Part shown: positions 61,227-64,000 of the stretch, piece by piece
Layout of the letters: the number at the start of each line of letters is the position of its first letter
How positions within the stretch are numbered: position 1 is the stretch's first letter
Notes under the pieces: generated by a model
What the model was told of the DNA's origin: nothing
The model's input: the letters and a program-made list of their open reading frames with translations, nothing else
Database searches by the model: none
Made by a program: the position numbers and the translations under genes
DNA from: DATARH01 sp963712835
Lineage (GTDB): Bacteria > Pseudomonadota > Alphaproteobacteria > ATCC43930 > CGMCC-115725
Direction: 5' to 3'
DNA length: 64,000 bases
Assembly (NCBI GenBank): GCA_963712835.1
Contig: CAVQJJ010000006.1
Span: forward strand, 124,001-188,000

Positions 61227-62531
61227 GGATTAAAGCTCCAGACCCTTGGCCACGCCTCGATCGCCGTCTACCGCGACGGCGAGGCGCCGCTGCTGCTGAC
61301 CGACCCGTGGCTTGTCGGTTCGGTCTATTGGCGCAGCTGGTGGCTGCAGAACTATCCGGACGCGGCGACGCTCGATTGGCTGGCCGCCTCGGCTCATGTC
61401 TATGTCACGCACGAGCACCCGGATCATTTCCACATGCCGTCGATCCGCCGGCTGGGCGCTGGGCCGGATTACCTGTTTCCGGCATTCGCCGAGCGCGGCT
61501 TCCTCGGTTACATGGCCGAACGCGACTTTCGCACCGGGATCGTCCCGCCGGGACGCTGGGTGTCGATCGGCGATGGCGTGGCGATCCTGTCGCTGCCGCT
61601 GTGGAACGACGATTCCCTGCTGCTGATCGACACGCCGGGCGCGCTGATCCTCAATTTCAACGACGCCAAGCCGGTGCCGCCGGTGGTCAAGGCGGTGCGC
61701 CGCCTCGCCGACCGCATCGGAAAGCCGCGCGTGCTGCTCGCGAGCTATTCGCCGGCCAGCGTCATCAACAGCTTCAGCGATGCGACCGGCCCGGTGATGC
61801 TGAAATCGCCGGCGGATTATGTCGGCTATCTCTGCACGCTGTGCGAGCGGCTCGGCGCCGATATTTATCTGCCCTTCGCCAGCCAGGCGAGCTATGAGCG
61901 CGCCGACAGCCTGTGGGCGAACTCGCTGCGCACGACTTACGCCGATCTCGAACGCTTCTGGGCCGGCGCGACACGCCTTCTGCCGCCCTACACGACGCTC
62001 GATCTCGACGCGCTGACGCACAGCTCGACCGCGCCCGAGCAATATCGCACCGCATCACCGGAGACGCTCACTGCGCGCACCGCGGAACGCCTCGCCGCCG
62101 AACGCGCCACTGCGATGACCGAAACCGACGCCGCCGCGCTGCAGCGCAAGCTGAATTTATGGCGCTTTGTGTTGTGGCCGCTGTTTCCGCGCGGCTTTGC
62201 GTTCGAGGCGGGCGACACGGCGCTGGTCTACGACCCGCGGCGCGGCCGGGTGCGGCTCGCCGCGGCCGGCGATTACGGCGATTTCGTCATCGCCGTGCCG
62301 CCGCTGACCCTGCGCGAGGCGCTTGCCAACGACCACCCGACCGATCTCGGCATCACCATGTTCGTGCGCATCCGCCTGCTGCGGAAACTCGACCCGCGCA
62401 AGGTCTATGGCCTTTTCATCCTGTTCCAGCTCGACGATTACGGCCACATGCGCCGGCCCGGCGCCTTTGTCCGCTGGCTCGCGAGCGGGCTGCGTCGCAG
62501 CTTCCCGACGCGGCTGCCGCTGCCGAATTAG
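61221..62531 (+). CDS. MBL-fold metallohydrolase (CMP-NeuAc hydroxylase/UlaG-like)
   Basis: A 436-residue protein. The metallo-beta-lactamase motif THEHPDHFHMPSIR supplies HxHxDH. The N-terminal LGHASIAVYRDGEAPLLLTD strand pattern matches UlaG-like hydrolases. The second half (from about residue 240) is larger than in simple members and contains YDPRRGRVRLAAAGDYGDF, reminiscent of the CMP-N-acetylneuraminate hydroxylase-like group. Only the ATG inside the family A repeat gives a complete N-terminus; the next ATG lies far inside. The substrate is unknown. Confidence 0.78.
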   Translation: MTGLKLQTLGHASIAVYRDGEAPLLLTDPWLVGSVYWRSWWLQNYPDAATLDWLAASAHVYVTHEHPDHFHMPSIRRLGAGPDYLFPAFAERGFLGYMAERDFRTGIVPPGRWVSIGDGVAILSLPLWNDDSLLLIDTPGALILNFNDAKPVPPVVKAVRRLADRIGKPRVLLASYSPASVINSFSDATGPVMLKSPADYVGYLCTLCERLGADIYLPFASQASYERADSLWANSLRTTYADLERFWAGATRLLPPYTTLDLDALTHSSTAPEQYRTASPETLTARTAERLAAERATAMTETDAAALQRKLNLWRFVLWPLFPRGFAFEAGDTALVYDPRRGRVRLAAAGDYGDFVIAVPPLTLREALANDHPTDLGITMFVRIRLLRKLDPRKVYGLFILFQLDDYGHMRRPGAFVRWLASGLRRSFPTRLPLPN

Positions 62532-62537
62532 CCCTCG

Positions 62538-62628
62538 TCATTGCGAGGAGCGCATAGCACGACGCCGCAATCCCCCGCCGTTTGAGAACCAGACGGCAGG
62601 AGATTGCTTCGCCGCGCTCGCAATGACA
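62538..62628. repeat. dispersed palindromic repeat, family A (copy 4)
   Basis: TCATTGCGAGGAGCGCATAG at the left and GAGATTGCTTCGCCGC-type GCTCGCAATGACA at the right flank a CCGCAATCCCCCGCCG centre. It lies between the MBL gene stop and the convergent S41 protease stop. Confidence 0.75.
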
Positions 62629-62636
62629 GCGGTGGA

Positions 62637-63986
62637 TTACTTCGCCGACGCGCTGCTGCGCGGATGTTTCTTCAGATACTCGATCGCGGCCTGGAGCTGG
62701 GCGTCCTGCGGCGTCCCGATGATCGTCGGATTGATCGGATGGTCGTTGGACTGCGTAGCTTGCGGTCGCGGCGGCGGGGTCGGTCCCTGATTGATTGGCG
62801 CCAGCGCGCCGGTCGGCTTCAGCGAGCCGTAAAGGTCGCTCTCATAGGTCACCAGCGCGTTGGCGACCTGCTCGTCCTTCGGCAGCGGCACGACATCGTC
62901 GGGAGTGATCCCCTGGCCCTGAATTGAGCGGCCGGACGGCGTGTAGTAGAGCGCGGTCGTCAGCCGCAGAGCGCCGTGATCCTCGATCGGGATGATGCTC
63001 TGCACCGAGCCCTTGCCGAAACTGCGGGTGCCGAGCGCCGTGGCGCGATGGTCGTCCTGCAGCGCCCCGGCGACGATCTCCGACGCAGACGCAGACGCAC
63101 CATTGACCAGCACCACCATGGGGACGCCGCGGATGAGGTCGCCATTGGGCGAAGCCTCGTAAACCCGGTTCTCGTCCGGGTCACGGCCTTTGGTCGTCAC
63201 CACCGTGCCCGAATCGAGGAAATCCGCGGCTGTCTCGACTGCTGCGTCCAATAGCCCGCCGGCATCGTTGCGCAGGTCGAGGATGAACCCGGCGTAGTTG
63301 CCGCCGGCCTCCTGCTTCATCTTGGCGATCGCTGCGCGCAGCTCGGTCGCGGTGTTTTCGTCGAACGTGCTGATCCGCACATAGCCGATGCGGCCCGGTT
63401 CGAGATGCGACTTCACCGAGTTGACCTTGATGATCGCGCGGGTGACCTTGACGTCGAACGCCGGCCGGCCGCTGCGCGCGATCGTTAGGATCACCGGCGT
63501 GCCTGGTGCGCCGCGCAGCTTGCGCACGACCTCCTCGATGTCCATGCCGACCAGCGGCGAGCCGTCTGCCTTGATGATACGGTCGCCGGGTTCGAGGCCG
63601 GCCGAGGCGGCCGGCGTGCCTTCGATCGCCGCGATCACCTGCGGCACGCCGTCATCGACCGAAATCTCGATGCCGACGCCGCCGAACTGGCCGCTGGTCG
63701 TCGCCATCAGCTCGTGGAACTCGCGCTCGTCCATGTAGTCCGAATGCGGATCGAGCCGTGTCAGCATGCCCTTGAGTGCGTTGGTCGTCAGGTCGTCGGG
63801 CTTGACCGGCTCGACATAGCTTTTCTCGACCTCCTTCATCGTGCGTTCGATGAGCGCGATGTCGCCCTGGCTGACGCCGGCCGTGCCGGTATCGTCGGCG
63901 GCGACCGGCTGGCACCCGTTGACCAGCAGCGCCACGGCCATCGCCGCGGCGTACGACATCGTCCGGGACAGCAGCCGCCTAGTCAT
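62637..63986 (-). CDS. S41-family C-terminal processing peptidase (lipoprotein)
   Basis: A 449-residue periplasmic serine protease of the CtpA type. The lipobox LLVNGCQP follows a short hydrophobic signal (YAAAMAVALLV), so the protein is probably lipid-anchored. A PDZ domain spans about residues 95-175 (GVGIEISVDDGVPQVIAAIE, GDRIIKADGSPLVGMDIEEV). The catalytic serine lies in NGASASASEIVAGALQ and the lysine in GTRSFGKGSVQ, the two-residue dyad of the family. It trims C-termini of envelope proteins. It runs to the right edge and is complete, since its ATG is at 63986. Confidence 0.9.
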   Translation of the reverse strand: MTRRLLSRTMSYAAAMAVALLVNGCQPVAADDTGTAGVSQGDIALIERTMKEVEKSYVEPVKPDDLTTNALKGMLTRLDPHSDYMDEREFHELMATTSGQFGGVGIEISVDDGVPQVIAAIEGTPAASAGLEPGDRIIKADGSPLVGMDIEEVVRKLRGAPGTPVILTIARSGRPAFDVKVTRAIIKVNSVKSHLEPGRIGYVRISTFDENTATELRAAIAKMKQEAGGNYAGFILDLRNDAGGLLDAAVETAADFLDSGTVVTTKGRDPDENRVYEASPNGDLIRGVPMVVLVNGASASASEIVAGALQDDHRATALGTRSFGKGSVQSIIPIEDHGALRLTTALYYTPSGRSIQGQGITPDDVVPLPKDEQVANALVTYESDLYGSLKPTGALAPINQGPTPPPRPQATQSNDHPINPTIIGTPQDAQLQAAIEYLKKHPRSSASAK

Positions 63987-64000
63987 CGCGGTCGGGCTGG

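Noticed and set aside
1..64000. A complete mobile element, prophage or CRISPR-Cas locus
   Set aside because: No integrase, intact transposase, phage structural gene, cas gene or regularly spaced direct repeats could be found; only a possible transposase fragment at 49.5 kb and tRNA/att-like repeats are present.

Overview
The window is GC-rich DNA from an alphaproteobacterium, probably a Rhodospirillales- or Hyphomicrobiales-like soil or freshwater species. That placement is an inference from the hflK-hflC-DUF2065-degP order, the mix of amidohydrolases, LLM oxidoreductase and Mo-hydroxylase genes, and the dispersed palindromic repeats whose translation reads CHCEERSDEAI. It reads as chromosome with accessory patches. 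There is no phage, no intact insertion sequence, no CRISPR array and no rRNA. There is one tRNA gene, tRNA-Thr(TGT).

Layout. 0-4.3 kb: membrane protein quality control (hflK, hflC, a DUF2065 protein, a DegP-type protease). 4.4-9.4 kb: a HiPIP-like protein, a small membrane protein, a Tat-exported amidohydrolase, a decayed MFS transporter, an M81 (MlrC-like) metallopeptidase and a Spy/LTXXQ-like periplasmic protein. 9.5-17.1 kb: an amide and cyclic-amide catabolic cluster with a carbamoylase-type M20 amidase, two substrate-binding proteins without permeases, an asparaginase homologue with an altered active-site motif, a CobW-type GTPase and a hydantoinase/dihydropyrimidinase. 17.1-24.3 kb: BON and YXWXGXW proteins, a CPA1 antiporter fused to a cyclic-nucleotide-binding domain, an SDR, an N-acyl-D-amino-acid deacylase and small envelope proteins.

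24.3-29.8 kb: an amino-sugar and peptidoglycan-recycling block (nagA, SIS-domain deaminase, BadF-type kinase, murQ, cNMP-binding membrane protein). It lies exactly between tRNA-Thr and a degenerate copy of the tRNA 3' half in direct orientation, which looks like the scar of a tRNA-targeted integration. 30.4-42 kb: a probable cell-surface modification locus, with a radical SAM protein, a secreted jelly-roll-like protein, two MBOAT acyltransferases each paired with an SGNH-like partner (both partners frameshifted in this sequence), and two SAM-dependent methyltransferases. Parts of it are visibly AT-rich.

42.3-49.9 kb: a papain-like amidase candidate next to a MoaD/ThiS-like protein ending in GG, behind an orphan Mo-hydroxylase large subunit, then an acyl-CoA-dehydrogenase-like enzyme, a VOC protein, an NTF2-like protein, a quinone oxidoreductase and a gene scar. 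50-64 kb: a GT4 glycosyltransferase, a frameshifted TIR-TM-TPR protein, an Atm1-type ABC exporter, an MFS exporter, an LLM oxidoreductase, apaG, folE, a lipoprotein, a MetX-like hydrolase, an MBL-fold protein and an S41 processing protease.

The strongest leads are the radical SAM/double MBOAT-SGNH locus, the tRNA-bracketed recycling block, the UBL-GG/cysteine-amidase pair, the asparaginase homologue with HGTAT in place of HGTDT, and a 96-nt palindromic repeat inserted in frame in the CobW-type gene. No similarity search was run; all family calls are from reading motifs.
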